Shown: positions 7,321 to 17,228, numbered from the stretch's first letter. The stretch: 53,617 nucleotides of DNA from an uncultured Lachnospiraceae bacterium (GCA_910586725.1 CAJUJL010000018.1:1-53617); one strand, 5' to 3'. A program made the numbers and translations. The notes: generated from the letters alone by a model not told the origin.

Positions 7321-8544
7321 ATGGAAACAATCAAAGGCGGGGTTACCGCGGCAAAAGGATTTCTGGCGGCATCGACCGCAGCCGGCATCAAATATGCCGA
7401 CCGGACGGATATGGCGATGATTTACAGTGAAAAACCGTGTGTAGCGGCAGGGACTTTTACGACAAATGCAGTAAAAGCGGCTCCGGTACTATGGGATAAG
7501 GAAATTGTTGAAAATGAAACATGCGCGCAGGCGGTCGTAGTCAATGCCGGAATTGCAAATGCATGCACGGGAGAAGAGGGATTTTCCTATTGCAGACAAA
7601 CGGCGCAAAAAGCCGGGGAACTTTTGGGAATTCCGGAAAAATCGGTTTTTGTGGCGTCGACCGGGGTGATTGGCATGCAGCTTCCGATGGACCGCATTAT
7701 TTCCGGCACAGAAGATCTGGTTCATAAGCTGGACGCTTCTATGGAGGCCGGCCATAACGCGGCGCTTGCCATCATGACGACGGATACCCATGAAAAAGAA
7801 GCGGCAGTCGTTTTTGAAGTGGGAGGCGTAAAAGTGACGATCGGGGGGATGTGCAAGGGTTCCGGAATGATTCATCCCAACATGTGCACGATGCTAAGTT
7901 TTATTACCACGGATCTTGCAATTTCCAAAGAGCTGCTCTTGGAAGCGCTGCGCGACGATGTGGAGGATACATACAATATGGTTTCCGTAGACGGAGATAC
8001 CTCTACGAACGATACGGTTCTGCTTCTGGCGAACGGAGCGGCTCAAAATCCCAAAATAACAGAAAAAAACGCGGATTATAAGGCGTTTCAAAAGGCTCTT
8101 CATTATATCAATGAAACGCTTTCCAAGCAGATGGCGGGCGACGGGGAAGGCGCGACGGCTCTGTTTGAAGTAAAAGTGATCGGAGCGGAGAGTAAGCGGC
8201 AGGCAAAGACATTGAGCAAATCCGTTGTGTCTTCGAATCTGACCAAAGCGGCTATTTATGGGCACGATGCGAATTGGGGCAGGATACTTTGCGCCATGGG
8301 GTATTCCGGCGCCGCATTTGATCCGCAGAAGGTGGATTTGTTTTTTGAAAGCGCTGCCGGGAAAATTCAGATTATGGAAAACGGCGTTGCAGCCGTCTAC
8401 AGCGAAGAGATGGCGGCGAAAATCCTTTCCGAAGAGAAGGTGACGGCAATTGCAGATTTAAAGATGGGACAGTGCAGCGCAACGGCATGGGGCTGCGACT
8501 TAACTTATGATTATGTCAAAATAAACGCGGATTATCGTTCCTGA
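7321..8544 (+). CDS. argJ: Bifunctional ornithine acetyltransferase / N-acetylglutamate synthase
   Basis: Moves the acetyl group from N-acetylornithine to glutamate, which makes the arginine pathway cyclic; bifunctional members also use acetyl-CoA. The precursor cuts itself before a Thr that becomes the catalytic N-terminus. Here that site is in KGSGMIHPNMCTMLSF, with Thr190 as the nucleophile and Cys189 where many homologues have Ala. Length (407 residues) is normal. I chose the ATG at 7321, 8 nt after AGAGGAGA, rather than the in-frame ATG at 7312 that overlaps that ribosome binding site. Whether it is mono- or bifunctional cannot be told from motifs. Confidence 0.95.
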   Translation: METIKGGVTAAKGFLAASTAAGIKYADRTDMAMIYSEKPCVAAGTFTTNAVKAAPVLWDKEIVENETCAQAVVVNAGIANACTGEEGFSYCRQTAQKAGELLGIPEKSVFVASTGVIGMQLPMDRIISGTEDLVHKLDASMEAGHNAALAIMTTDTHEKEAAVVFEVGGVKVTIGGMCKGSGMIHPNMCTMLSFITTDLAISKELLLEALRDDVEDTYNMVSVDGDTSTNDTVLLLANGAAQNPKITEKNADYKAFQKALHYINETLSKQMAGDGEGATALFEVKVIGAESKRQAKTLSKSVVSSNLTKAAIYGHDANWGRILCAMGYSGAAFDPQKVDLFFESAAGKIQIMENGVAAVYSEEMAAKILSEEKVTAIADLKMGQCSATAWGCDLTYDYVKINADYRS

Positions 8545-8566
8545 TAGCGAAAGGAGAAAAAGAAAA

Positions 8567-9466
8567 ATGAACAAAACAGAAATAGAGCAGATTATGGGCA
8601 AAGCGGAGGTCTTAATTGAGGCATTGCCTTATATTCAGAGATTCAACCGGAAAATCATTGTGGTGAAGTACGGCGGCAGCGCAATGGTGGACGAGGAATT
8701 AAAGCGCCGGGTGATTCAGGATGTAACGCTTTTAAAGCTGGTAGGATTTAAACCGATCATTGTACATGGCGGTGGAAAAGAAATCAGCAAGTGGGTGAGC
8801 AAAGCAGGCATGGAACCGGAATTTATCAACGGCCTTCGCAAGACAGACGAAGACACAATGGAGATTGCGGAAATGGTGCTTGGAAGAGTAAATAAATCAT
8901 TGGTGCAGATGGTTCAGGAATTGGGCGTGCATGCAATTGGGATCAGCGGAAAGGACGGAGGTTTGCTTCGCGTGGATAAAAAATATTCCGATGGAAAAGA
9001 CATTGGTTTTGTGGGAGAAATCAAAGAGGTTAATCCCAAAATTCTTTATGATCTGTTGGAAAAAGACTTTTTGCCGATTGTATGCCCGATTGGAATGGAC
9101 GATGCGTTTCAAACTTATAATATCAATGCGGACGATGCCGCCTGTGCCATAGCAAGAGCTATGAAGGCAGAAAAACTGGCATTTTTAACAGATATTGAAG
9201 GCGTATATAAAGAACCGTCCGATAAGTCGACGCTGATTTCAGAACTTCCGATTGCAGATGCGAGAAAGTTGATTGCAGACGGCTATATTGGAGGAGGAAT
9301 GCTCCCGAAACTCAACAACTGCATTGACGCGATTGAAAACGGGGTTTCGAGAGTGCATATTTTAGACGGCAGGATTGCGCATTGCCTGTTGCTTGAGATC
9401 TTTACAAACAGAGGAATCGGTACGGCTATTTTGGGAGAAAAGGAGACAAAATATTATCATGAATAG
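8567..9466 (+). CDS. argB: Acetylglutamate kinase, arginine-sensitive type
   Basis: Phosphorylates N-acetylglutamate with ATP. The 299-residue protein has the amino-acid-kinase fold motifs VVKYGGSAM near residue 32 and HGGGKEIS near 67, and the ATP-site DIEGVY segment. About 25 extra residues at the N-terminus (TEIEQIMGKAEVLIEALPYI) match the mobile helix that allows hexamer formation in arginine-inhibited enzymes; the unregulated E. coli type is near 258 residues and lacks it. Together with a cyclic argJ pathway, this kinase is the expected feedback point. The last 8 nt overlap argD. Confidence 0.96.
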   Translation: MNKTEIEQIMGKAEVLIEALPYIQRFNRKIIVVKYGGSAMVDEELKRRVIQDVTLLKLVGFKPIIVHGGGKEISKWVSKAGMEPEFINGLRKTDEDTMEIAEMVLGRVNKSLVQMVQELGVHAIGISGKDGGLLRVDKKYSDGKDIGFVGEIKEVNPKILYDLLEKDFLPIVCPIGMDDAFQTYNINADDAACAIARAMKAEKLAFLTDIEGVYKEPSDKSTLISELPIADARKLIADGYIGGGMLPKLNNCIDAIENGVSRVHILDGRIAHCLLLEIFTNRGIGTAILGEKETKYYHE

Positions 9467-10658
9467 TATAGAGTGCATGGAACATGCAGAACAGGATATT
9501 CTGCATACTTACAATCGTTATCCAATTGTATTGGAGCATGGAACAGGCGTCTGTCTGTTTGATACGGACGGGAAACAATATCTTGATTTTGCATCCGGGA
9601 TAGGCGTATGTGCGCTGGGGTATGGGAATGAAGAGTATTTCGGTGCGTTGAAGGATCAGGCGGCCAGGCTTATCCATACGTCAAATCTTTTTTATAATGG
9701 GCCTGTAATCGAAGCTGCCGGGCGTTTGAAAGCAGCCAGCGGCATGGACCGCGTTTTTTTTACAAACAGCGGAGCGGAAGCAATTGAAGGAGCCATAAAA
9801 GCAGCAAAAAAATACGCGTATACAAGAGATGGACATACGGATCATGAGATCATTGCGATGCGGAATTCTTTTCATGGAAGAACGCTTGGCGCGCTGTCTG
9901 TAACCGGAAACGAGCATTACAGAGAGGCGTTTGCGCCGCTGCTTGCGGGCGTGCGTTTTGCGGATTTTAACAATCTTGAAAGCGTAAAAGAGCAGATGAA
10001 TGAAAAGACCTGCGCGATTATTTTGGAAACGGTGCAGGGAGAGGGAGGCATTTATCCGGCAAGAGCAGAATTTTTAGAAGGATTGGCGGAGCTTTGCAAA
10101 GAAAAAGATATTCTTCTGATTCTGGATGAAATTCAGTGCGGCATGGGAAGAAGCGGCAAAATGTTTGCATGGCAGAATTACAAGGTTCGGCCTGATATTA
10201 TGACCGCGGCAAAAGCGCTGGGATGCGGCGTGCCTGTAGGCGCGTTTTTGATGACGGAGCGCGTGGCAAAGAAGTCTTTGGCGCCGGGAGACCATGGGAC
10301 GACTTACGGTGGAAATCCTTTTGCGGGAGCGGCAGTCAGTAAAACGCTTGAAATCATGGAAAGAGATCATTTGACAGACCATGTGCGGAATATTTCCGGA
10401 TATTTGTGGGACAGATTAGATGAAATAAAAGAAAAGCACGCATGTGTGTCCGATCATCGTGGAATGGGACTGATGCAGGGAATTGAGCTGAAAGCAGACG
10501 TTTCTGCGGGCGAAGTTTCCAAAAAGGCGCTGGAGCGCGGGCTGATCTTAATTACGGCCGGATCAAACGTACTTCGATTTCTTCCGCCGCTTATCATAGG
10601 CCAGGAGCATGTAGATGAAATGTATGATATTCTGAATGATATTTTATCTGAGTTATAA
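9459..10658 (+). CDS. argD: Acetylornithine aminotransferase
   Basis: PLP enzyme that transfers an amino group from glutamate to N-acetylglutamate semialdehyde. The 399-residue protein has the class-III aminotransferase pattern: FFTNSGAEAIEGAIK near 100-114, NSFHGRTLG at 136-144, the cofactor Asp223 in LILDEIQCG and the Schiff-base Lys252 in TAAKALGCG. The ATG at 9459 overlaps the argB stop by 8 nt, with AAGGAG 13 nt upstream; an alternative ATG at 9477 would cost only six residues. The open frame extends upstream into argB but that part has no homology. Last gene of the arg operon; a strong bidirectional terminator follows. Confidence 0.96.
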   Translation: MNSIECMEHAEQDILHTYNRYPIVLEHGTGVCLFDTDGKQYLDFASGIGVCALGYGNEEYFGALKDQAARLIHTSNLFYNGPVIEAAGRLKAASGMDRVFFTNSGAEAIEGAIKAAKKYAYTRDGHTDHEIIAMRNSFHGRTLGALSVTGNEHYREAFAPLLAGVRFADFNNLESVKEQMNEKTCAIILETVQGEGGIYPARAEFLEGLAELCKEKDILLILDEIQCGMGRSGKMFAWQNYKVRPDIMTAAKALGCGVPVGAFLMTERVAKKSLAPGDHGTTYGGNPFAGAAVSKTLEIMERDHLTDHVRNISGYLWDRLDEIKEKHACVSDHRGMGLMQGIELKADVSAGEVSKKALERGLILITAGSNVLRFLPPLIIGQEHVDEMYDILNDILSEL

Positions 10659-10680
10659 AGGGCATTTTTTTACAGGAAAG

Positions 10681-10718
10681 AAAAGGAGACGCCGCATAGC
10701 TGCGGCATCTCCTTTTTT
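10681..10718. terminator. Bidirectional terminator after argD and the GH2 gene
   Basis: GGAGA-C-GCCGCA pairs with TGCGGC-A-TCTCC around a TAGC loop. The stem is flanked by AAAA on the left and TTTTTT on the right, so it can end both convergent transcripts. It lies between the argD stop at 10658 and the GH2 stop at 10721. Confidence 0.9.
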
Positions 10719-10720
10719 AA

Positions 10721-13700
10721 TTATTTGTACTGCAATTTAGGTTTTTTCATTTTGCCTGTAGTCGTCAGGTTCTTTAAGAAGTTCTTACGCTTTGATTTTG
10801 CAATTTTCTTAGGAGCAATTACCTTTACTCCTTTTTTAGTACCTTTAAAAGCGTTCTTCTTACATGGCTTTAATGCAGTTCCTTTGAACGTGATCTTTGT
10901 AATTTTCTTGCAGCCGTTAAAAGCATTTTTGCCAATGGTCTTTACATTCTTGCCAATGGTAACAGTTTTTAACGAGTTTTTGCCCGATTTGAAAGCGTTT
11001 GCAGCAATCTGGGTAACGTTGTATTTTTTGTTGTTGATCGTAACGGACGCCTGAATAACAATGTTTTTGGCTTTTGTATTATCAAGGCTGATTGCGGCTG
11101 CTGCATTGTCGCTTATAATCTGGTATTTAACATTTTTAAAGATTACGCTGTCTGTCGGTTTTTCTTCGCCGGAAGGAGCAGATGCCTGTTTTAAATTGCC
11201 AAATGCGGCAGTTAATGCGTTTAGCTTTTCCGTCAGTTCTGTTTCTGATAAATCATTCAGATTTAATTGGGCGATTTCATCCAGCAGTTTTTTAAATGGC
11301 GCATAACTTTCCGGCGTATATTTGCTGCCATCAATGGCTTTAAATTCTTTTAATTTTGCCTCCAGAGATTCTAAAGCCGCTGATTTGAGTTTAGCATAAG
11401 CATCATTTAGAGCATTCAATTTCTGCATAAGCTCTGTTTCGGATAAATCGCCTATCTTTGATAAATCAATCTCATCCATAACCTTTTTTAACTGCTGATA
11501 GCTTTCTGCAGTGTACTTCGCGGCGTTCAAGGATCGATATTCGTTTAGTTTGGTTTCAATCGCCTTCTGGTAAAATTGTTTATACTGCGCTTGCAGATCC
11601 GTAAGGCTGCTTTGCAGTTCGGATTCTGTCATGGTGTGCACATCCTTGGAGATTTGTGCAAGAGCGTCCTTTAATGCGGTAAAACTTTCCAGATCCTTGA
11701 GGCTGTCTTCAATTTCTGCTGTTGCCTGTTCATAACTGTCTAATTTCTCCTGAAGATTTTGTTTGCTTTCTTCAGTCGGTACGTCGGTAAAGGTAAAGTT
11801 ATATGATTTTGTATCATTACCGTCTTCTGAATGGGCAATGACTTTTGCTGCCGTATGATCCTCGTTTGTATAAATAAACGTAAGAGACGCATTATTCGGA
11901 TTGTCGAATTCGATTCTTTGCGGCACGCCGGCGTTTGTCTGATATGTGCCGTTTTCTTCCAGAGAAGCGGCAATTACCGTATCTTTAAATTTGGCGCTTG
12001 TTAAAGCGGCAGACGTTTTTGGATAGTAAGAATAAGTGGTTCCAATTACTTCAATTTCGGTTAATCCGATAAAGGATTTTGCGGGGTGCTCAAACGTGAT
12101 GCGAAGGGCTTGCGGGTTGATCGCTTCGTTCAGCTGATAGCTTTTGGCTACAACTCTATCCGCGCCTGCAAAGCCTTCTACGTCTGTGGGTTCTGCATAG
12201 CTGATTTCAAACCACTCGTTTGCTGTCAGTGTATTTGCATCTTCGTCATAATTGGAGCTTAGGGCATATTCAAATTTTACGCTGGTTGGCAGAACGGAAG
12301 TATTACCGCTTTCTTTGTAATAGAACAGATTAATCCGGTCTGTCATGGTGGCGGTTGCCCAGTCCATAGAGATGGAAATATCTTTGCAGGGTTCTTCACT
12401 TTCTCTGTTTTTCCATGTTGTCCATCGGTTGCTTCCGCCATGATCGCCGTCTGTCCGGTCACCGTCCGTAACAGAAACAAGGGAATCGTTGTATGGTCCG
12501 TTGTCTACCAGGTGATCTCTGGCGGTGGCAACATTGGACTGCGTCGGATCTTCTCCTTCGGCGGCGCGGATGGTTGCCTGTGTAACAAATGTTTTGCCGA
12601 TTACATCAACCGTGCCCTGAACCACAGCCACATTGCCGGCTTCAGAAATGCTTTCTTCCGTAAGACTGCTGGTATCCCATTTGACAGGGTATTCTTCAAA
12701 TTCATTTTCGTTTATGTCATATGCCATTGCAAGAGAGGGCAGCGCCGGAACGAGGCCGGGCTTTGTATATAAAGCAAATCCATCCACGCCTCCGATTGGA
12801 TCGTATACATGAACCGTGATGTAGAAGGAAAACGTCTGGCCTTCGTGCTCAAAAGAGCCGTTGATTCGGAAATTGCCTTTTTCTGCTAACTGTGCTTTGT
12901 CATAGTTCTCCATTTTAATCGGAATGTTTTTGGAGCTTCCGTCCGTAAAGCTTGCTTTAACAGAAGACGGAAGGGTAATCGCTGAAGCGCCTGTCGGAAC
13001 ATAGCAGTGTTTGGAAAGCTTGTAATCCGTCATTTGCGGCGCGCCGTCTGTCAGTGAGGTAGTGTTTACCGTTACCGAAGAGCCGGTCAGGTTGTTGGCT
13101 TCCGCTTTCAAGGTAAAGCCGCCGGCCTGTCTGGTGGAACGCACGATTACAAGGGCTTTTCCGGCATATGCTTTGATGGCGGCGGATTTAGGGCCGAATA
13201 AAACGGATTGCTGCTGATATTTATCCACCGTAGCCTGGTCGCCATTGTCGACGCCCATAATTTCTCCCTGGCCTTCTAAAGTAAAACGAATGGTGTTGCC
13301 GGCTGTTGTTTTTAAATTTCCGTTTGCGTCTTTGACGTCGACCGTGATATAAGCAAGACTGCTTCCGTCTGCAGCAATGCTTTCTTTGTTGGAATATGCC
13401 ACAAGCTGACTGGCTTTGCCCGGAGTAGATACGGAAGCATTTCCCTCGCAGGTGTTTGTGATGTCGTTTCCGTCTTCGTCAAATGCTTTGGCGGAAATGG
13501 TTCCACTCTCAAATGCCACGTTAAAAACGGAATACAAAGAAGTGTCACCGGTTCCGGAAGTTGTGGCGCAGAGATCCGGATTATTGCTCTCCGTGGTATA
13601 TTCGTAATGCACATGGCCCATTGGAGATGTTGTCTGCGCAGGATCTTTGCGGGTAGCAGTGCCTATTTTAACGCCGTTGCGGTATAATTCCACTTTTGCA

Positions 13701-15796
13701 GCATTCGAATAGATCCATACAGGAGTTTTCCCGTTCGTTTCCATCATGTTATCCGGATCCCATGCGGTAACAAGATGGAGCGTATTAGCTGTCTGGTTCC
13801 ACTGGCTGCGGTAGAGGTAGTAGGTATCTTTTGGGAAGCCTGACGTTTCCACGATTCCAAAATAACTGCTGTTTGGAGCCGCGCCAAGCGCAGAGGCGCC
13901 TGGGCTGGTAGGATTCCAGGGTGTTGGTTCCCCAATGTAGTCAAAACCGGTCCAAACGCACTCGCCTGCGATCCAGTCAGTTGTCAGAGTGGGATACATG
14001 GAAGCATGCGCTGTTTTGCCCCATCCGACGCATGAAGTGTCGTAAGACGTTAAGTGGTATTTGCCGTCTGCGTTTGCCTGGCTTGTCTGCGTCGTATAAA
14101 TACCGCGGCTGTTGTTCGGGGAGACGGTTTCGCTCCAGAGCATGACGGGGTATCTTTGGTGTAAGGCATTCATGGAATTTAAGTCGCCGTAATTGTATCC
14201 CGGAACGCCTCCTGCTTCATAAATTTTCTGGTTTACAATTGGGACGCCTGTATCGCCTTGCGCGCTTAAGCTTCTTCTGTTTGAGCCGGAAGTTACAGGG
14301 TGAGTTTCATCTAACTCTTTGGTCCAGCGGATCAGGTTGTCGGCAAGCGCATCCCATGGACCATTGGAGCCGCATCCTTCATTAATTTCATTGCCAAGTG
14401 ACCATAAGATGATGGAAGCGTCATTTCTGCCGCGTTTCACTGTGGATTTCAATACAAACTCCGCCCAGGTCATCTCGGGATTTCCGTCAATGATCTGGTT
14501 GTCTTCCGTAAGATTGGCGTTGAAATGTTTTGCAAAATCATTGCTGTTTCCATTTTTTGGCCATGCCCATCCGTCAAAAAACTCTTCAATTACCAAAAGA
14601 CCAAGTTCATTGCAAATATCCACAAGGACTTCGGATCCCGGATTGTGGGTGATGCGGATGGTATTGACGCCCATATTTTTCATCGTGGACATCTGACGGT
14701 AAATAGCGTCGTAGTATGCCGCGGAACCAAGAGCTCCCTGATCGTGGTGCATGCATACGCCGTTGATCTTCAAGGCGTCCCCGTTCAGATAAAAGCCTTG
14801 GTTGTCAACGAATTCAAACCATTTAAAGCCGAATTCCGTATCGTAGGTGTCGATAACGTCGCTGCCCTTTAGAATTTCTGTTTGTACGTAATATAAATTC
14901 GGCGTTTCGGTGGACCATAAATCGGGTGATGTTATGGCTATGGATGTTTCTGCTGTCTGTGTTTCGCCGGCGGGAACAGATGCGGTTGTCTGGGCAGAAG
15001 AGCCGACTTTTGTGCCGTCTTTTTTATAAACAGTATTGCGGACGGTAACGTCTGCTGCCGCATCACTGTCATTTTGCACTTCTACGGCAATATTTACAGT
15101 TCCGTCAGTTCCGTCGCTGTCTTTTAAATTAGGTGTTGTAACAAAAGTTCCGTATCGCGCAACGTGTACCGGATTCGTAACGATCAGACTGACGTCACGG
15201 AAAATACCGCTTCCGGAGTACCAGCGGCTGCTTGGAAGCTGGTGGTCCGCTTTGACTGCGATCAGGTTTTGGGTTTTACCGTCGCAGATGAGTTTGTCTG
15301 TAAGATCAAAAGCGAAAGAAGTATAGCCGTAATGATGCTCTCCGATACTTTCTCCGTTGACATATACATTGGTATCTTTATAAACGCCGTCAAAATTTAG
15401 GACGATGGTTTTGCCGTCAAGAGCTTTTGGCACGGTAAAAGATTTGCGGTACCAGCCTGTGCCGCCGGGAAGAAATCCGCTTTCTCCTTCACCGCTTGTG
15501 GTGAAATCCTGAAAAATGCTAAAATCATGGGGCAAAGTGATGTTATCCCATGAAGAATCGTTAAAGTCTGTTTCATGAGCGGTGGAAGAATCGCCAAGGT
15601 TAAACTTCCAGCCGTCATTGAAATTGATCAGCCGGTCTTTGCTGCTGATTGTGACAACCGGAACAGATTCTTCTTCTGTCCAGTATGCATTCTCTGCGTT
15701 GGCATTTGCCGCTTGCATGGACGCTGCCGGAAGAGCAGGGACGCACAGGGAAGCTGTGAGTATGACTGCCGGCAGTCTGTGAAAACGTCGTTTCAT
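10721..15796 (-). CDS. Large secreted GH2 beta-galactosidase-family multidomain protein
   Basis: A 1691-residue exported enzyme. Signal peptide at about 1-30, with AxA-type cleavage near ASMQAA. GH2 sugar-binding domain at about 50-210, Ig-like linker 215-325, TIM barrel 330-640. Acid/base Glu470 lies in LWSLGNEINEG and nucleophile Glu556 in LWSETVSPNNSRG, the style of BgaA-like beta-galactosidases. Then a DUF4982-like domain (about 685-770), an invasin-like Ig domain (about 793-915), two Ig-like blocks (920-1080), a discoidin-like carbohydrate-binding region (about 1088-1255), a helical repeat of FIVAR type (about 1340-1540, with three LSETEL/MTESEL-type units) and a lysine-rich BspA/LRR-like tail (1550-1691). 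No LPXTG motif is present, so the tail may hold it to the wall. Ribosome binding site AGGAGG lies 8 nt before the ATG. It probably trims galactosides from host or plant glycans; the substrate is inferred. It stands alone, without a transporter. Confidence 0.9.
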   Translation of the reverse strand: MKRRFHRLPAVILTASLCVPALPAASMQAANANAENAYWTEEESVPVVTISSKDRLINFNDGWKFNLGDSSTAHETDFNDSSWDNITLPHDFSIFQDFTTSGEGESGFLPGGTGWYRKSFTVPKALDGKTIVLNFDGVYKDTNVYVNGESIGEHHYGYTSFAFDLTDKLICDGKTQNLIAVKADHQLPSSRWYSGSGIFRDVSLIVTNPVHVARYGTFVTTPNLKDSDGTDGTVNIAVEVQNDSDAAADVTVRNTVYKKDGTKVGSSAQTTASVPAGETQTAETSIAITSPDLWSTETPNLYYVQTEILKGSDVIDTYDTEFGFKWFEFVDNQGFYLNGDALKINGVCMHHDQGALGSAAYYDAIYRQMSTMKNMGVNTIRITHNPGSEVLVDICNELGLLVIEEFFDGWAWPKNGNSNDFAKHFNANLTEDNQIIDGNPEMTWAEFVLKSTVKRGRNDASIILWSLGNEINEGCGSNGPWDALADNLIRWTKELDETHPVTSGSNRRSLSAQGDTGVPIVNQKIYEAGGVPGYNYGDLNSMNALHQRYPVMLWSETVSPNNSRGIYTTQTSQANADGKYHLTSYDTSCVGWGKTAHASMYPTLTTDWIAGECVWTGFDYIGEPTPWNPTSPGASALGAAPNSSYFGIVETSGFPKDTYYLYRSQWNQTANTLHLVTAWDPDNMMETNGKTPVWIYSNAAKVELYRNGVKIGTATRKDPAQTTSPMGHVHYEYTTESNNPDLCATTSGTGDTSLYSVFNVAFESGTISAKAFDEDGNDITNTCEGNASVSTPGKASQLVAYSNKESIAADGSSLAYITVDVKDANGNLKTTAGNTIRFTLEGQGEIMGVDNGDQATVDKYQQQSVLFGPKSAAIKAYAGKALVIVRSTRQAGGFTLKAEANNLTGSSVTVNTTSLTDGAPQMTDYKLSKHCYVPTGASAITLPSSVKASFTDGSSKNIPIKMENYDKAQLAEKGNFRINGSFEHEGQTFSFYITVHVYDPIGGVDGFALYTKPGLVPALPSLAMAYDINENEFEEYPVKWDTSSLTEESISEAGNVAVVQGTVDVIGKTFVTQATIRAAEGEDPTQSNVATARDHLVDNGPYNDSLVSVTDGDRTDGDHGGSNRWTTWKNRESEEPCKDISISMDWATATMTDRINLFYYKESGNTSVLPTSVKFEYALSSNYDEDANTLTANEWFEISYAEPTDVEGFAGADRVVAKSYQLNEAINPQALRITFEHPAKSFIGLTEIEVIGTTYSYYPKTSAALTSAKFKDTVIAASLEENGTYQTNAGVPQRIEFDNPNNASLTFIYTNEDHTAAKVIAHSEDGNDTKSYNFTFTDVPTEESKQNLQEKLDSYEQATAEIEDSLKDLESFTALKDALAQISKDVHTMTESELQSSLTDLQAQYKQFYQKAIETKLNEYRSLNAAKYTAESYQQLKKVMDEIDLSKIGDLSETELMQKLNALNDAYAKLKSAALESLEAKLKEFKAIDGSKYTPESYAPFKKLLDEIAQLNLNDLSETELTEKLNALTAAFGNLKQASAPSGEEKPTDSVIFKNVKYQIISDNAAAAISLDNTKAKNIVIQASVTINNKKYNVTQIAANAFKSGKNSLKTVTIGKNVKTIGKNAFNGCKKITKITFKGTALKPCKKNAFKGTKKGVKVIAPKKIAKSKRKNFLKNLTTTGKMKKPKLQYK

Positions 15797-16206
15797 AAAA
15801 TGTCCTCCTGATTTTTGATTGATAATGATCCTGTTAAGCTACAAAATTACTGTACATTTTGGTCAATTTTATGACCTGTAAAAGTGCAGATATTTCTTTT
15901 GATATGAGCATACCTCCTTTTCATCAGCCGTTTTGTGCCGGCAATGGCAAATTTACATCTTAGTAAACGTTCGTGTACAGAATATATTAATTCCAGACCC
16001 GTTATGTAAATTTCGTTCTAATCATGCCGCCGGAGTAACGTTTTCATTATGATATTTTGTATGGAACATATACTGCGACGCCTTTGGGGCTGATATTCAT
16101 TGTGTATATTTCCAAAACACTTTTTTATATTTTAACATTTTTTATACAAAATAGCTATACTAAAACACGAAATTTTTGACGGAACTAACAGAGCGGGAGC
16201 AGCTGC
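15797..16206. other. Intergenic region upstream of the GH2 gene
   Basis: About 410 nt, AT-rich, no credible reading frame. It contains the GH2 ribosome binding site and presumably its promoter; the best minus-strand candidate is TTGACC near 15861-15866 with a weak -10. A short palindrome (listed separately) is present. The distal part, 16021-16206, shows nothing I recognise. Confidence 0.5.
15861..15876. promoter_or_regulatory. Candidate operator upstream of the GH2 gene
   Basis: GGTCA-N6-TGACC inverted repeat, 65 nt upstream of the GH2 start codon and overlapping a TTGACC that could be its -35 box. The size and position suit a repressor or activator site; the protein that would bind is unknown. 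Confidence 0.35.
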
Positions 16207-16833
16207 TTAGCGTTTAAGCCTGTGAAGCGGTTTTGGAGCGTAATGGAATTGCATTGCGCTGAGACAGACAGGAAAATACCGGTAAATACCCAGAAAATGG
16301 GAGCGGTTTGCAGTGTGGAATCTTTCTCCCATACATCCGCCAGCCTTTTTTATAAGAAAGAAATAGAGCGCCATCAGGCAAACAACGGAAAGACCGCCTG
16401 TCTGAACCCATTTTGTAAGGTAATCATTGTGTCCCTTTTCGATCACGCGGTCAGGGTTATCCGCATACACAATTTTTCCTGCGACATCATCCTGGGGAAA
16501 TACTTCTGCATAAGTGCCCGGCCCGCTTCAAGAGGGAGCAGTATGTTAGTATTGCGACAATGCCAAGGATGCCCGCTGCAAGCTGATATAGCGCCTTTCG
16601 TTTGTCTTTTCTTCCTGTCGGAAAAATGACGAAAAATACAGTTGCAAAAAGCGTCAGGAAAGCCATTCGTGAGCAGGTGTACCAGATCAGCGCAAGGAGA
16701 AGTTCATCAGATCATTTTGCGAAAACCAGTCATATGCGCTGTAACCGCAGCTGTAAATCACCAGATGAACAGCCAGAGGAAGGATACAGATCACAACCAA
16801 AATTTTTTTCTTTTTTAATACATTCTTTTTCAT
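16207..16833 (-). pseudogene. Decayed O-antigen-ligase-family (RfaL/WaaL-type) membrane protein
   Basis: Pieces of one protein can be read in different minus-strand frames. From the ATG at 16831-16833: MKKNVLKKKK, a membrane-like segment and SAYDWFSQND, ending at a TGA near 16688. Then, in another frame, a piece starting LLLALIWYTCSRMAFLTL and continuing as a hydrophobic helix, then FPTGRKDKRKALYQLAAG. A further shift leads into AEVFPQDDVAGKIVYADNP followed by EKGHNDYLTKWVQTGGLS and another helix. The HNDYL-x-x-W-V-Q-T-G block is the conserved loop of O-antigen ligase/polymerase (Wzy_C) proteins. At least two frameshifts and a large loss (about 210 codons remain of an expected 400-700) show it is not functional. 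Similar ligases polymerise or attach surface polysaccharide. Confidence 0.7.
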
Positions 16834-17153
16834 TGTTTAAAATTATTATATTTTGAAATTGCAGGAAGTACAAATAAAATGCATAGAAATACTGCCAATT
16901 GTTTTTTTTATATTCTCTTTCAAAATATTACATAGAAAAAACGATTATTTTCCATATCAATCAATTTAGAATTTTAACACAATTTAAAATAATAAGCAAA
17001 GCCAAAGGTTTTTAAATCTAAAAAAAGAATAAATATTTCTTTAAAATTGTGTGTATGACAAAATTTTATTCAAATAATAAGCCATATAATAAACACAATT
17101 TAATATATAAATACAAATTATCATATTATTTGACAATTTTAAAGAAAAAACAA

Positions 17154-17182
17154 TTTACAAAGACGAAAAAAAGTAGTATGAT
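17154..17182 (+). promoter_or_regulatory. gltB promoter
   Basis: TTTACA (17154-17159), 17-nt spacer, TATGAT (17177-17182), about 65 nt before the gltB ATG. Confidence 0.55.
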
Positions 17183-17197
17183 TGAAAACAGAATAAA

Positions 17198-17228
17198 GGC
17201 GCCACATATTAGAATCGGAATTGGCGCC
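17198..17228 (+). promoter_or_regulatory. Stem-loop in the gltB leader
   Basis: GGCGCCA at 17198-17204 pairs with TGGCGCC at 17222-17228 around a 17-nt loop. The stem ends 7 nt before the AGGAGG ribosome binding site at 17236-17241. No T-run follows, so it is not a terminator. It may stabilise the mRNA or influence ribosome access. Confidence 0.45.

Noticed and set aside
12440..14872. Several plus-strand frames of 60-125 codons opposite the GH2 gene
   Set aside because: They run antisense to conserved GH2 domains, lack ribosome binding sites and show no protein pattern of their own.
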